Assembly: GCA_964462685.1 (NCBI GenBank)
Contig: CAYWYR010000004.1
Span: 121,938 to 185,937 of the forward strand
Direction of reading: 5' to 3'
DNA length: 64,000 nucleotides
DNA from: CAYWYR01 sp964462685
Lineage (GTDB): Bacteria; Bacteroidota; Ignavibacteria; Kapaibacteriales; UBA2268
Shown: positions 9,558-18,431 of the stretch, piece by piece
Numbering within the stretch: the first letter of the stretch is position 1
Layout: each line of letters starts with the position of its first letter
The notes under the pieces: model-generated
The model's database searches: none
What the model was told of the DNA's origin: nothing
Seen by the model: the letters and a program-made list of their open reading frames with translations, nothing else
Program-made: the position numbers and the translations under genes

Positions 9558-12089
9558 ATAGAAAGATACGTTCATATAGCATTCAATTTAAATCTGCCCG
9601 GTGCCCTTACCTATAAATATGAAGGTTCCGAAGTTTCACTCATTGGCAGAAGAGTCCTATGCCCATTGAGAAAAGGGCTGGAAATAGGTTTTGTGATTGA
9701 TGATAACGTCAGCTTCGATGAGGAGTCGAATTATAAAGTCAAGGCTATAGCAGCTGTTCTGGATGATAAACCAGTGCTGTCTGAAATTGCACTAAAGCTA
9801 GCAAAATGGATTTCCGAATACTACATGGCATCTATTGGTAGCGCTCTCGAACTTTTTTCACCTCGAGGCCTGGGTGATAAGGATAAAGTAAAAGTAAAGA
9901 TAGTCAATGAAACGGCTGGCAGCACTAGCACTTCAAAATTAGTGTTGGTAAGCGGCACAGAGTCCTGTAAAGACCCAAGGAAAAAAGTTCTCAGGCTACT
10001 ACGCACCAAGCCTGGATACACTACATTAAAAAGCCTGGCCAAAGAACTAAAGATAGCAGGTATAGGGGAACTTCTTCTCCAGATGGAAGCTGAGAACAAG
10101 ATAGAGATCGAATACGGAACTCTGAGCAAAAAAGTCCGATCAGACAGAATTATATTGATAAACCCTGATATACTTAACGAGCTTCTCCACGGTGATACCA
10201 CTTATAGCAAATCCCTAAAGCGAGCCCCAAAGCAAAAAGCAGTTCTTGAGCATCTTGAACATTACGAAAAAAACGGTATAATTCGGGTTACCCAAAAAGA
10301 GCTTAGCCGCGACCGAGTATGGGATATCAATATCTTCAGAGCATTAGAAAAGAAAAGAGTTATCGAGATAGAGGAAATCTACCACGAAGACTCCATCCGG
10401 TTTTCCGATAGTAGTTACCCAGATGAGTCTGAATATGCATTTTCCGAATCTCAGGCTATTGCTCACCGTGTAATAGAGAGTTTTATAGATTCTGATAAAT
10501 TAAAACCTATACTATTATATGGTGATACCGGTTCTGGAAAAACGTTGCTTTATATCAAAGCGATCAAAAAAGCTGTTTTAAAAGGTAAACAGGCTGTTCT
10601 GCTTCTTCCCGAAATATCACTTACTCCGCAAATGTTAGGTAGATTCAGAGCTGTATTCAGAGAAAGAGTAGAGATTTTTCATTCCCAACTAACGAACCGT
10701 GAACGATTTATCGCTTGGCAGAATATAAAAAGAGGTGATATTGATCTAGTTATCGGTCCGCGTTCAGCACTGTTTTCACCATTGGATAATTTAGGCCTGA
10801 TTATCATTGATGAGGAACACGAGTCTTCCTATAAGCAGGATTCGCCAGAACCGCGATATCAGGCACGTGATACTGCGGTCTATATGGCCAGTATGCTGAA
10901 CATCCCGATCATTCTCGGCTCGGCAACACCCTCGATCGAAAGTATGTATAACGCTGAAACCGGTAAATATAACCTAGTCAATCTCAGAGGTAGAATAGAG
11001 GGAGTCGGAACGCCGAAATTTGAACTCATTGATATGGTTGAAGCTCGAAAAAAAGGAATAGAGGCCGGCCATCTATCTAGGGATCTCGCTGATGCTATCC
11101 TGACGAGAATTGATAGGGGAGAGGGTACTATCCTCCTGCAGAACAAAAGAGGTTATAGTAATATTCAGGAGTGTGTAAACTGCGGGCATGTCAATATGTG
11201 CCCACACTGTTCTATCTCACTTACACTGCACTATGGCCCCGCTATGCTTCGTTGCCATATATGCGGGTACTCCGAAAAAAGCCTTGGTAAGGTATGTAAA
11301 GAATGTAATACAGATAATGTAGAATTACTAGGAACAGGCACACAGCTATTGGAAGACGAGCTTAGCAGGTGGCTCCAGTCCGAAAACAGACCTTCCAGAA
11401 TAGCAAGGTTAGATTCCGACAGTACAGCGAAAAGAGGTAGCCACGAAAAAATCCTTAACGATTTTTCTAATGGTGAGATTGACGTACTTATCGGTACTCA
11501 GATGGTAAGCAAGGGGCTTGACATAGCACGCGTAACACTTGTAGGGGTAGTCAGTGCTGATATGCAACTCTACATTCCTGACTTTAGGGGGAGTGAAAAA
11601 CTTTTTCAGATGCTTGTACAAGTAGGCGGTAGAGCTGGAAGGCGGAAAAACACACAGGGTATTGTTTACATTCAAACATATAATCCGAGAGAACAGTCCA
11701 TCAGGAAAGCTGTTGAGTTGGATTACAGCTCATTCTACACAAATGAATTAGAACAAAGGCTTGACGCGGGGCTGCCACCCCATAGAAGGCTGTCCAAAAT
11801 CGAATTAAGTAATAAAGATAGATTCATTGTTGCCGATGAGGCTATGAAGCTATCTCATCTGCTTGAGTCTGTGCCGGGGCTAATTCAATATTCACCGATG
11901 TTTACTCCATCAATTGAAAAAGTAAATGATAGGTATAGAAGGATTATAACAGTTAAATCGTCCAGAGAAGTAGATAAGGCTGGTGGCAAACTCAGAAAAT
12001 CTATTTCTAGCGGTATAGAAAAACTTAGGTTCAGAAATAATATAAAATCACGAATCATAGTCGATATAGATACTTGGGGTTCACTATAA
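9558..12089 (+). CDS. priA: primosomal protein N' (replication restart helicase PriA), apparent non-canonical start
   Basis: PriA recognises stalled forks and reloads the replisome. Seen: Walker A GDTGSGKT, the DEEH box in IIIDEEHESSYKQ, and eight zinc-binding cysteines in four pairs (CVNC, CPHC, CHIC, CKEC) between the helicase lobes. The first ATG/GTG/TTG in frame is the TTG at 9666, but the frame is open back to the ddl stop and encodes the expected N-terminal 3'-DNA-end-binding domain: RYVHIAFNLNLPGALTYKY, then IGRRVLCPL. Starting at 9666 would remove that domain. The ATA at 9558 gives an N-terminus of normal length (843 residues), so it is used here. The only nearby ATG (9512) is in another frame and stops after 14 codons. 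The gene identity is certain; the exact start is not. Confidence 0.9.
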   Translation: MERYVHIAFNLNLPGALTYKYEGSEVSLIGRRVLCPLRKGLEIGFVIDDNVSFDEESNYKVKAIAAVLDDKPVLSEIALKLAKWISEYYMASIGSALELFSPRGLGDKDKVKVKIVNETAGSTSTSKLVLVSGTESCKDPRKKVLRLLRTKPGYTTLKSLAKELKIAGIGELLLQMEAENKIEIEYGTLSKKVRSDRIILINPDILNELLHGDTTYSKSLKRAPKQKAVLEHLEHYEKNGIIRVTQKELSRDRVWDINIFRALEKKRVIEIEEIYHEDSIRFSDSSYPDESEYAFSESQAIAHRVIESFIDSDKLKPILLYGDTGSGKTLLYIKAIKKAVLKGKQAVLLLPEISLTPQMLGRFRAVFRERVEIFHSQLTNRERFIAWQNIKRGDIDLVIGPRSALFSPLDNLGLIIIDEEHESSYKQDSPEPRYQARDTAVYMASMLNIPIILGSATPSIESMYNAETGKYNLVNLRGRIEGVGTPKFELIDMVEARKKGIEAGHLSRDLADAILTRIDRGEGTILLQNKRGYSNIQECVNCGHVNMCPHCSISLTLHYGPAMLRCHICGYSEKSLGKVCKECNTDNVELLGTGTQLLEDELSRWLQSENRPSRIARLDSDSTAKRGSHEKILNDFSNGEIDVLIGTQMVSKGLDIARVTLVGVVSADMQLYIPDFRGSEKLFQMLVQVGGRAGRRKNTQGIVYIQTYNPREQSIRKAVELDYSSFYTNELEQRLDAGLPPHRRLSKIELSNKDRFIVADEAMKLSHLLESVPGLIQYSPMFTPSIEKVNDRYRRIITVKSSREVDKAGGKLRKSISSGIEKLRFRNNIKSRIIVDIDTWGSL

Positions 12090-12133
12090 TGGTTTTATAT
12101 AGTAAAACAGCCTAAGTTTAGTTTCATTTTTTC

Positions 12134-12141
12134 TAATTTTG
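12134..12141 (+). promoter_or_regulatory. possible -7 box upstream of rsfS
   Basis: TAATTTTG matches the Bacteroidota -7 consensus TAnnTTTG exactly and sits 33 bp before the rsfS TTG start, in the 85-bp priA-rsfS gap. No TTTG is found at the usual upstream spacing, so this is half a promoter at best. Confidence 0.25.
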
Positions 12142-12174
12142 TAATATTCCAATCATCCAAAACCATAAAACGAC

Positions 12175-12630
12175 TTGAGCGATAATAAAGCACAGCAAAT
12201 ACCTGAATACAGCGATACCGAAAAACTCAGTATTCTGACGGCACAACTTGCAGAAGATAAAAAAGCCGCCGATGTTCTTGTAATGGATCTTAGAAATGTT
12301 GAATCCTCACCGACTGATTTCTTTGTTGTGGCCTCCTGCGATAATATTAGCCAGTCCCAAGCTATTTACGATAATATTCTTAAGAACGTAAAAGAGTATA
12401 AATTAAGAATGCCTAAGACAGAAGGTCTGGAGGGTATGGAATGGATAATCATAGACTTTTTTGACGTAGTTGTTCATATAATGCTTGGAAAGATCCGTGA
12501 TTTCTACAAACTGGAGAAACTTTGGGGCGATGCTAAGTTTTTCACAGTTGACGATGAAGGAGAAATGAACAGTATCGATTATTTAGAAGTGTTGAATATT
12601 TATGGCAGAACAGGTTCGGAGGGCAACTAA
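12175..12630 (+). CDS. rsfS: ribosomal silencing factor RsfS
   Basis: A 151-residue RsfS (Iojap/DUF143) protein. These bind ribosomal protein L14 on the 50S subunit and block joining to 30S under starvation. The family core is intact: KKAADVLVMDLRNV, SPTDFFVVASCDN, EGMEWIIIDFFDVVVHIML and a C-terminal FYKLEKLWGDAKF. About 25 extra residues precede the domain and about 20 follow it. The start is TTG at 12175; no ATG is available upstream of the conserved region. It abuts argS directly: its TAA ends at 12630 and the argS TTG begins at 12631, implying one transcript and coupled translation. Confidence 0.93.
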   Translation: MSDNKAQQIPEYSDTEKLSILTAQLAEDKKAADVLVMDLRNVESSPTDFFVVASCDNISQSQAIYDNILKNVKEYKLRMPKTEGLEGMEWIIIDFFDVVVHIMLGKIRDFYKLEKLWGDAKFFTVDDEGEMNSIDYLEVLNIYGRTGSEGN

Positions 12631-14304
12631 TTGAAAGATTATAGATCTCTAACCCAACAGGCACTCAACAAACTCGGTATTCAAGTAGAAGCTGTGTTCG
12701 AAGAACCGAAAAATCTCGATAACGGAGATGTATCTACAAACGTCGCCCTTAAAAACGCAAAACTTCTAAAAAAGAATCCCAGACAAATATCTCAGGAGAT
12801 AATCGATAAGTTAAATGAATTCAATCTTAACGATTTTAATGTTGAAAGTGTAGAAATCGCGGGGCCAGGCTTTATCAATTTCAAGCTTTTGGATTCTCAC
12901 TTCCACGATAAACTCAAAGCAATACTTTCTGAAAAAGAAGATTTCGGAAAAAACGATAGCGGTAAGGGTAAGAAAGTAAACGTAGAATATGTTAGTGCCA
13001 ATCCTACGGGCCCTCTTCACATGGGGCATGGGCGTAATGCTGCAATGGGGGATTCTATTGCTAATCTTTACACTTGGAACGGATACGATGTAACTAAGGA
13101 ATACTATTTCAATAATGCTGGCAACCAGATGAATAATCTGGGCAAGTCAGTATATGCCCGCTACGTTCAGCTTACCGGTGACAAAGAATATCCATTCCCT
13201 GAAGATGGCTATCACGGAGAGTATATATGGGATATTGCTAAAAAATTACAGTCAGATAACGGTGATAATTTTTTAGATAAGATATTCCCTTTGGATAGCA
13301 TACCCAACGAGACTTTAAAAGACTTTAGAGAAGCAGGTGAGAAGTATAATTTTGAGATGATACTTGCTACCCTTGATAAGATGGCGGTTAAGCAGGATGT
13401 ATTTTTTAACGAAGATACTCTTTATAAAGAAGGAAAAATCGATGCCGTAGTATCAGAGCTTAGAGATAAAGGCCTGGCATACGATAAAGATGGTGCTGTA
13501 TGGCTCAGATTATCTGAAATGGGACAGGATGATGATAGGGTGATTATCAAAAATACAGGAGAGCCTACTTATAGACTTCCTGATATAGCCTATCATATCG
13601 AAAAATTCAAGCGTGGTTTTGATGTTATAATAGATGTCTTTGGTTCTGATCATATCGCAACCATACCCGATGTGATGTCTGCGGTTAATGAATTCGGCTA
13701 TGATACCGAGAAAATCAAAGTAGTTATACATCAGTTCGTTACACTGACTGAAAACGGACAGCAGGTAAAAATGTCCAAAAGGTCTGGAAAGTCCTACACA
13801 CTAGATGATATTATAGAGGAAGTAGGATCGGAAGTAACTAGGTTTTTCCTCCTGATGAGGAGTGGTGGTACTCACTTAGAATTTGATATCGATCTGGCAA
13901 AAGAACAAAGCGATAAAAACCCGGTTTTTTACCTTCAATATGCACATGCAAGAGTATCAAGCATAATCAGGCAGATGAACCAGCAGGAAATAGAATTGGA
14001 CACCAATGACATTACCAGCCTACAACTAGAACTTCTCAAACACAATACTGAGATTAATCTAATCAGAGAGCTTGATAAATTCCCTTATGTAATAGAAACC
14101 TCGGCTATGAAAGCTGAACCGCACATAGTAGCGGATTACTTGAGGGATGTAGCCGGGAAGTTTCATGCCTTTTATCACGATTGTAGAATCTTGGGGCAAG
14201 AAAAAAGCTTAGCTACAGCAAGGCTGAGTTTAGCATTGGCGACAAAAACTGTTATAAAGAACGGATTAAACATATTAGGTATATCCGCACCTGAAAAAAT
14301 GTAG
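12631..14304 (+). CDS. argS: arginyl-tRNA synthetase
   Basis: A 557-residue class I synthetase that charges tRNA-Arg. Seen: an N-terminal additional domain recognising the tRNA D-loop (about residues 1-110), then the HIGH-type motif in ANPTGPLHMGHGRNAAMGD, the arginine and ATP site stretch GEPTYRLPDIAYH, the KMSKS-type KMSKRSG, and a C-terminal DALR anticodon-binding helix bundle starting near FYLQYAHARVSSI. The start is TTG, immediately after the rsfS stop. Length is normal. A tRNA-Arg(TCG) gene lies about 50 kb downstream in the same window, with no link beyond function. An acyl-CoA dehydrogenase follows 25 bp later. Confidence 0.96.
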   Translation: MKDYRSLTQQALNKLGIQVEAVFEEPKNLDNGDVSTNVALKNAKLLKKNPRQISQEIIDKLNEFNLNDFNVESVEIAGPGFINFKLLDSHFHDKLKAILSEKEDFGKNDSGKGKKVNVEYVSANPTGPLHMGHGRNAAMGDSIANLYTWNGYDVTKEYYFNNAGNQMNNLGKSVYARYVQLTGDKEYPFPEDGYHGEYIWDIAKKLQSDNGDNFLDKIFPLDSIPNETLKDFREAGEKYNFEMILATLDKMAVKQDVFFNEDTLYKEGKIDAVVSELRDKGLAYDKDGAVWLRLSEMGQDDDRVIIKNTGEPTYRLPDIAYHIEKFKRGFDVIIDVFGSDHIATIPDVMSAVNEFGYDTEKIKVVIHQFVTLTENGQQVKMSKRSGKSYTLDDIIEEVGSEVTRFFLLMRSGGTHLEFDIDLAKEQSDKNPVFYLQYAHARVSSIIRQMNQQEIELDTNDITSLQLELLKHNTEINLIRELDKFPYVIETSAMKAEPHIVADYLRDVAGKFHAFYHDCRILGQEKSLATARLSLALATKTVIKNGLNILGISAPEKM

Positions 14305-14329
14305 AAAATAGTAATAAGGTATAATTGCA

Positions 14330-15475
14330 ATGGAACACTTGTTAACCGAAGAGCAGCAAATGCTCAAAGAAATGGTTTCTAAATTTGCTCAGGATCGTAT
14401 CGCTCCTGTAGCTTCTGATAATGAAAGAAACCACAGATTCCCTGAAGATATTATCAAAGAGGCAGGCGAGTTAGGCCTTATGGGTATCGCTTACCCTACA
14501 GAATATGGGGGTGCTGGAATGGACTACGTTTCATACATGCTTGCTATAGAAGAGATATCACGGTACTGTGCATCAACCGGAGTTATTATTTCCGCTCATT
14601 CATCGCTGGCATGTGATCCGATCTTCCGCTTCGGTACAGAAGAACAAAAACAAATGTATTTACCTAAAATGCTATCCGGTGAGACCATCGGTGCTTTCTC
14701 TTTGTCTGAGGCCGGTGCCGGCTCAGATGCTGGAGCTACTAAAACCACAGCAGTAAAGAAAGGGGATAAGTGGATACTGAACGGTGCTAAGCTGTGGGCT
14801 ACAAACGGTAAGGAGGCCGGTATTTATGTTTTAATAGCCTCAACTGACCCTGAGAAGAAAACTCGTGGCGTATCGACATTTATCGTACCTGCTGATACCC
14901 CTGGAGTGAGTGTCGGTAAGTTAGAGAATAAACTCGGAATAAGATCCTCTTCTACTGCAGAAATCGTGCTTGACAATGTGGAGCTCCCTGAAAGCGCCTT
15001 GCTTGGTGAAGTTAATAAAGGCTTTAAAATCTCTATGATAACCCTTGACGGCGGTAGGCTCGGCATTGCCAGCCAAGCATTAGGTATTGCAAGAGCAGCG
15101 ATGGAAGACGCTGCAAAATATTCACTTGAAAGAAAACAGTTTGATCAGCCGATTGCTAAGTTTCAAGCGATACAATGGATGCTGGCTGATATGAAAACCA
15201 GATATGATGCTTCATGGTTACTGACTTGGCGCGCTTCGACTATGAAAGATAAAGGTATGGTTTATTCGCCTGAAGCTGCTATGGCTAAGCTTGACGCTTC
15301 TGAAACAGCGATGTTCTGTGCGAATAAAGGCATACAAGTACATGGCGGGTACGGTTATACTGAAGATTTCAATGTAGAAAGATACTACCGTGATGCCAAA
15401 ATAACTGAACTATATGAAGGCACAAGCGAAATACAGAGGCTTGTTATCGCAAGAAGCCTGCTATCGAATAGTTGA
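14330..15475 (+). CDS. acyl-CoA dehydrogenase, short-chain/butyryl-CoA type
   Basis: A 381-residue flavoprotein that introduces the alpha-beta double bond of acyl-CoA in fatty-acid or amino-acid breakdown, passing electrons to an electron-transfer flavoprotein. Seen: the N-terminal helical domain with LTEEQQMLKEMV, FAD-site SLSEAGAGSDAGATKTTA, LWATNG, the QIHGG-type motif IQVHGGYGYT, and the C-terminal catalytic base in LYEGTSEIQRLVIA (Glu of Y-E-G-T). This arrangement is typical of short-chain or branched-chain enzymes; chain length cannot be fixed. The start is ATG at 14330, 25 bp after argS, probably same transcript. No ETF or thiolase genes are nearby. It converges with the YbbR-like gene 9 bp away, without a visible terminator. 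Confidence 0.93.
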   Translation: MEHLLTEEQQMLKEMVSKFAQDRIAPVASDNERNHRFPEDIIKEAGELGLMGIAYPTEYGGAGMDYVSYMLAIEEISRYCASTGVIISAHSSLACDPIFRFGTEEQKQMYLPKMLSGETIGAFSLSEAGAGSDAGATKTTAVKKGDKWILNGAKLWATNGKEAGIYVLIASTDPEKKTRGVSTFIVPADTPGVSVGKLENKLGIRSSSTAEIVLDNVELPESALLGEVNKGFKISMITLDGGRLGIASQALGIARAAMEDAAKYSLERKQFDQPIAKFQAIQWMLADMKTRYDASWLLTWRASTMKDKGMVYSPEAAMAKLDASETAMFCANKGIQVHGGYGYTEDFNVERYYRDAKITELYEGTSEIQRLVIARSLLSNS

Positions 15476-15484
15476 GTATGGTTT

Positions 15485-16456
15485 TTAATTGAGATCTTTC
15501 AGGCGTGATTTGTAAGTATATCGGTAAATATATCTCGGCTGAATCTCAATCAAATTAAATTTTTCTGGGATTTCAACTACAGGCTGGACATTGTTTCCGG
15601 CCTGTGTGTTTTCCAGATCTATGTAAGCTTTTATCTCCGAAAGCTTGAGGTCAGCTAACTCCTCTACTCCACCCCGTATAGTGAGATCAATTTTTTCTGC
15701 TGATAGAACTTCGTTTCCCTTAAGGTTGTTATTCCTTATATCTATTCCGATATCCCTTATAGTAATCTCGGCCAACTGCTGTATCTCTATTGCAGCCACA
15801 GTTGATCTTGTACTCAATTCCACTATCGTTGATAGGCTGTCTTTGAGGTTCACCACACTTATGACAGGTTTATTTATATCTTCGAAATCAATTCTTTCAG
15901 TAGGCCAGTAATTGAGATCGCGCAGTACTTTTGTATTACCGATTACCGTTACGGTATCTGGAGTAAAGTCAGTTTCCGTTGCCAGTACAAAATTTTCATC
16001 AGGTATTATGTTCAATCTGCTTTTTATCGGAACCCTTTTTTCTACAGATGGCCCGGTAGTGATAGAGATATTATCAGGGTAAACATCTTCGGCAGTTACA
16101 TTAACTATATTCCTAAGGGATTTTTCAAGGGTATTCTCTAGTATGAAATATTCTTGTTGATTGATCAGTTCATTTGTAAGATCTACTTGACATACCTTAT
16201 TCTGGTTGAAAAAAATCAAGTTAAACAGATGCCAACCCGAGCCCTTAGCAACTATAGTAATATTAGAGGGAAGCGTTTTTTCCGGGGATCTGTTCTCAGG
16301 GAGTTGTATCAATAGTGGTATATCTACCCTTGTTGAGTACTCATCATTTAATGAAGTATATACCCAGAGAGATATCGCTATAGTTAGCGCACCCAAAGTA
16401 GATAGCGAGAAAATCTTGCTCTTGCTAAATTTAAATTTTTGTAGTTTTGATATCAC
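15485..16456 (-). CDS. YbbR-like (CdaR-type) membrane-anchored protein
   Basis: A 323-residue protein with one N-terminal transmembrane helix (about residues 16-32, IFSLSTLGALTIAISLWVYT), then a long extracytoplasmic region of repeated YbbR-type beta domains. The typical YbbR opening is present: LNDEYSTRVDIPLLI, with ITIVAKGSG following. YbbR/CdaR proteins regulate the diadenylate cyclase CdaA in firmicutes and are often next to it. No cdaA is in this window, so that role is not supported here beyond family membership. The start is GTG at 16456; the divergent MarC-like gene starts 42 bp away, leaving room only for short overlapping promoters. Confidence 0.75.
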   Translation of the reverse strand: MISKLQKFKFSKSKIFSLSTLGALTIAISLWVYTSLNDEYSTRVDIPLLIQLPENRSPEKTLPSNITIVAKGSGWHLFNLIFFNQNKVCQVDLTNELINQQEYFILENTLEKSLRNIVNVTAEDVYPDNISITTGPSVEKRVPIKSRLNIIPDENFVLATETDFTPDTVTVIGNTKVLRDLNYWPTERIDFEDINKPVISVVNLKDSLSTIVELSTRSTVAAIEIQQLAEITIRDIGIDIRNNNLKGNEVLSAEKIDLTIRGGVEELADLKLSEIKAYIDLENTQAGNNVQPVVEIPEKFNLIEIQPRYIYRYTYKSRLKDLN

Positions 16457-16498
16457 TATTCAATCTAATAAAAAATAACTAATCCTGAGTGTGTTTAT

Positions 16499-17101
16499 TT
16501 GTTTTCCCCTGTTTTAGCATTAATAATAATGATCAATCCTTTCGCTCTGTTTCTTTATCTCAGCCCTATAATGAATGAGTTGGAAGATAAGGATTTCAGA
16601 ACAGTGATATTTAAAGCTGGATTCATATCCGCAGTTGTATTACTGCTCTTCCTTTTACTAGGTGATACTATATTTAAAGATATTCTGAATATTGAATTCG
16701 AGTCCTTTCGAATATTCGGTGGAATAGTTCTGTTCTCATTCGCTTACATGTATATCGTTAAGGGACAGAAGGCACTTTTGCAGCTTAAAGAGAATCTGAA
16801 CGACCTCGCTTCTGAAATAGCTCTACCCTTTATGGTAGGAGCTGGAACTATATCCATAACATTTTTGATAAGCAAAAACCAGCCTATACCTATAGGAATC
16901 GGTATGATAGTTGCGGCAGTAGCTTTAAGTATAGTTATTATTCTTATAATGAAGCAAATCAGACGTTTGTTGGCAAAAAGAAAGCTTGAGATAGCTTTTG
17001 ATAAGAATATGGAAATACTAATAAGGCTAAACGGTTTTTTTGTAGGGGCAATTGGTATCAATATGATTCTTACCGGAATACAAAAAGTATTTTTTAAGTA
17101 A
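16499..17101 (+). CDS. MarC family integral membrane protein
   Basis: A 200-residue protein that is nearly all hydrophobic, with about six transmembrane helices. The MarC/UPF0056 signature is visible: an early I-N-P-F motif (MINPFALFLYLSPI), a central GGIVLFSFAYMYIVKG, and PFMVGAGTISITFLI in the second repeat, mirroring the first. The function of the family is not settled; the old link to multiple antibiotic resistance in E. coli did not hold. The start is TTG at 16499, giving 11 residues before the I-N-P motif, slightly short for the family. An upstream in-frame ATA near 16475 would extend it, so the start is uncertain. It lies inside the inner membrane. Confidence 0.85.
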   Translation: MFSPVLALIIMINPFALFLYLSPIMNELEDKDFRTVIFKAGFISAVVLLLFLLLGDTIFKDILNIEFESFRIFGGIVLFSFAYMYIVKGQKALLQLKENLNDLASEIALPFMVGAGTISITFLISKNQPIPIGIGMIVAAVALSIVIILIMKQIRRLLAKRKLEIAFDKNMEILIRLNGFFVGAIGINMILTGIQKVFFK

Positions 17102-17163
17102 TTCTACATACTTTTTTTTGATTAGCCGATACTACTTTTCCATCTTATAAAATAGGATAAATT

Positions 17164-17799
17164 ATGAATCTACTACTGTCTGAAGATATAACACTCCTTG
17201 GAATGGATGATGAAAAAGGTGTGATAGTAATGAATGCAACCCCGGATTTCCATGTTTGTATATCTTCCGCTATGCTTATAGATCTATATCAGGCAGGTTC
17301 AGTCGATATAAAAGACTCTAAGATCGTAAAAATCAAAGAACCAAGTGACCTATTATTATCGAAAACCTATTCTATTATCGCAAACGATCAATCAATTGCC
17401 GATTATATAAAGCTATTGGAAAAAAACGATATCAAAGATATCCTTGTAAACACACTTACCAATAAAGGGATATTATCTAAAGAGACTAAGAAAGTCCTTT
17501 TCATTAAAAAAGAAATGTTCCCGACTGATAACCCTGATCCAGAGAACGAGACAAGGTATGCGCTACACCAAGTAGTCTTTAATGACATAAAAGCTGATGC
17601 AAGAGTATATCTTTTACTCTATTTCGTTAAATCGGGAAATTTGATCAAAGAAGTGTTCAGAAAACAAACCGACCAAGCTAGAGACAGAATAGATAAAATA
17701 CTATCAGGCGATAAAGAAAGTTCTATGAGTCTTGATCAAATTGATGTACTGAACTCTGTGCAAGCTGCTATGCAGAAGCGAATGATGATGTCGGTATAA
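17164..17799 (+). CDS. GPP34-like (Golgi phosphoprotein 3 family) protein
   Basis: A 211-residue soluble, mainly helical protein. Its layout matches the GPP34/Vps74 fold: the opening LLLSEDITLLGMDDEKG, then ISSAMLIDLYQAGSV, then a helix pair with LVNTLTNKGILSKETKK and a charged-aromatic strand (KVLFIKKEMFPTDNPDPE), followed by C-terminal helices. In eukaryotes GOLPH3 binds phosphatidylinositol-4-phosphate and retains glycosyltransferases. Bacterial members occur but their role is unknown. There is no signal peptide or membrane helix, so it is cytoplasmic or peripheral. ATG start at 17164, 62 bp after the MarC-like gene. A strong hairpin follows its stop. Confidence 0.7.
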   Translation: MNLLLSEDITLLGMDDEKGVIVMNATPDFHVCISSAMLIDLYQAGSVDIKDSKIVKIKEPSDLLLSKTYSIIANDQSIADYIKLLEKNDIKDILVNTLTNKGILSKETKKVLFIKKEMFPTDNPDPENETRYALHQVVFNDIKADARVYLLLYFVKSGNLIKEVFRKQTDQARDRIDKILSGDKESSMSLDQIDVLNSVQAAMQKRMMMSV

Positions 17800-17803
17800 A
17801 AAT

Positions 17804-17841
17804 AAAAGGACTCTTACTATAGAGTTCAATAGAGTCCTTTT
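17804..17841. terminator. bidirectional intrinsic terminator between the GPP34-like and nitroreductase genes
   Basis: Perfect 11-bp inverted repeat, AAAAGGACTCT (17804-17814) and AGAGTCCTTTT (17831-17841), with T-runs on both strands. It lies between convergent genes, and its right arm covers the last codons of the nitroreductase, so it can stop transcription from either side. A second partial arm (AGAGTT, 17821-17826) could form a shorter competing hairpin. Confidence 0.8.
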
Positions 17842-18431
17842 TCCCATTTTCCGTCAAAGATCATACTTTCTGGATACTTTCGTTCGCTTTCGCTGATTTC
17901 TGATTGTTTGTATTTTTCATCCAGCTTGGTAGCAGTGTCCTTATAGCCCATAGCCAAAACACTAATAGGTTTATATCTATCTGGGATTTCAAACACTTCT
18001 ATTGTCTTGTCAAGGTCAAAACCGCCCATCTGATGGGAAAAGATACCGAGCTGCATTGCTTTGTAAACTGCTGATATAGTAGCTGCCCCAGTATCATACG
18101 CCCCCCATTTATTGGATTTGCCGTTATTGTCAAAAATGGTATCATGGCATACAATAGCTAATACAGGCGCGTTTTTGCACCAACCCTGATTCCATTCATT
18201 AATACAATCCAAAGCTTTGTTCCAAGCCTCTGGATTTGTAGTCTTATCACAAACTATAAATCTCCAGGGCTGATCGTTAAAACATGATGGAGCCCATCTT
18301 GCCGTTTCAAATACGGTACAGATGTCATCTTTAGTGATTGGCTTATCGCTATCGAAAGACCTCGGGGACCATCTGTTTTCAAATGGTTCACCCAACTCGA
18401 ATCTTAGATCTTTCTTGTTTTTATCTTCCAA
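17826..18431 (-). CDS. nitroreductase family FMN oxidoreductase
   Basis: A 201-residue NAD(P)H- and FMN-dependent oxidoreductase of the nitroreductase fold. The N-terminal FMN contact FENRWSPRSFDSDKPI and the helix FETARWAPSCFNDQPWRFIV are typical. A Gly-containing loop follows near YDTGAATISAVYKAMQLGIF, with a C-terminal VLAMGYKD. Such enzymes reduce quinones, nitroaromatics or flavins; the natural substrate cannot be assigned. The start codon (18431) overlaps the 3' end of the upstream T9SS-cargo gene by 11 bp, so its translation is probably coupled to that gene. Its end is embedded in the shared terminator. Confidence 0.88.
   Translation of the reverse strand: MEDKNKKDLRFELGEPFENRWSPRSFDSDKPITKDDICTVFETARWAPSCFNDQPWRFIVCDKTTNPEAWNKALDCINEWNQGWCKNAPVLAIVCHDTIFDNNGKSNKWGAYDTGAATISAVYKAMQLGIFSHQMGGFDLDKTIEVFEIPDRYKPISVLAMGYKDTATKLDEKYKQSEISESERKYPESMIFDGKWEKGLY

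Noticed and set aside
12091..12107. Palindrome GTTTTA-TATAG-TAAAAC after priA as a terminator
   Set aside because: Only 6 A/T-rich pairs, weak stem and no T-run; the next genes are likely cotranscribed.
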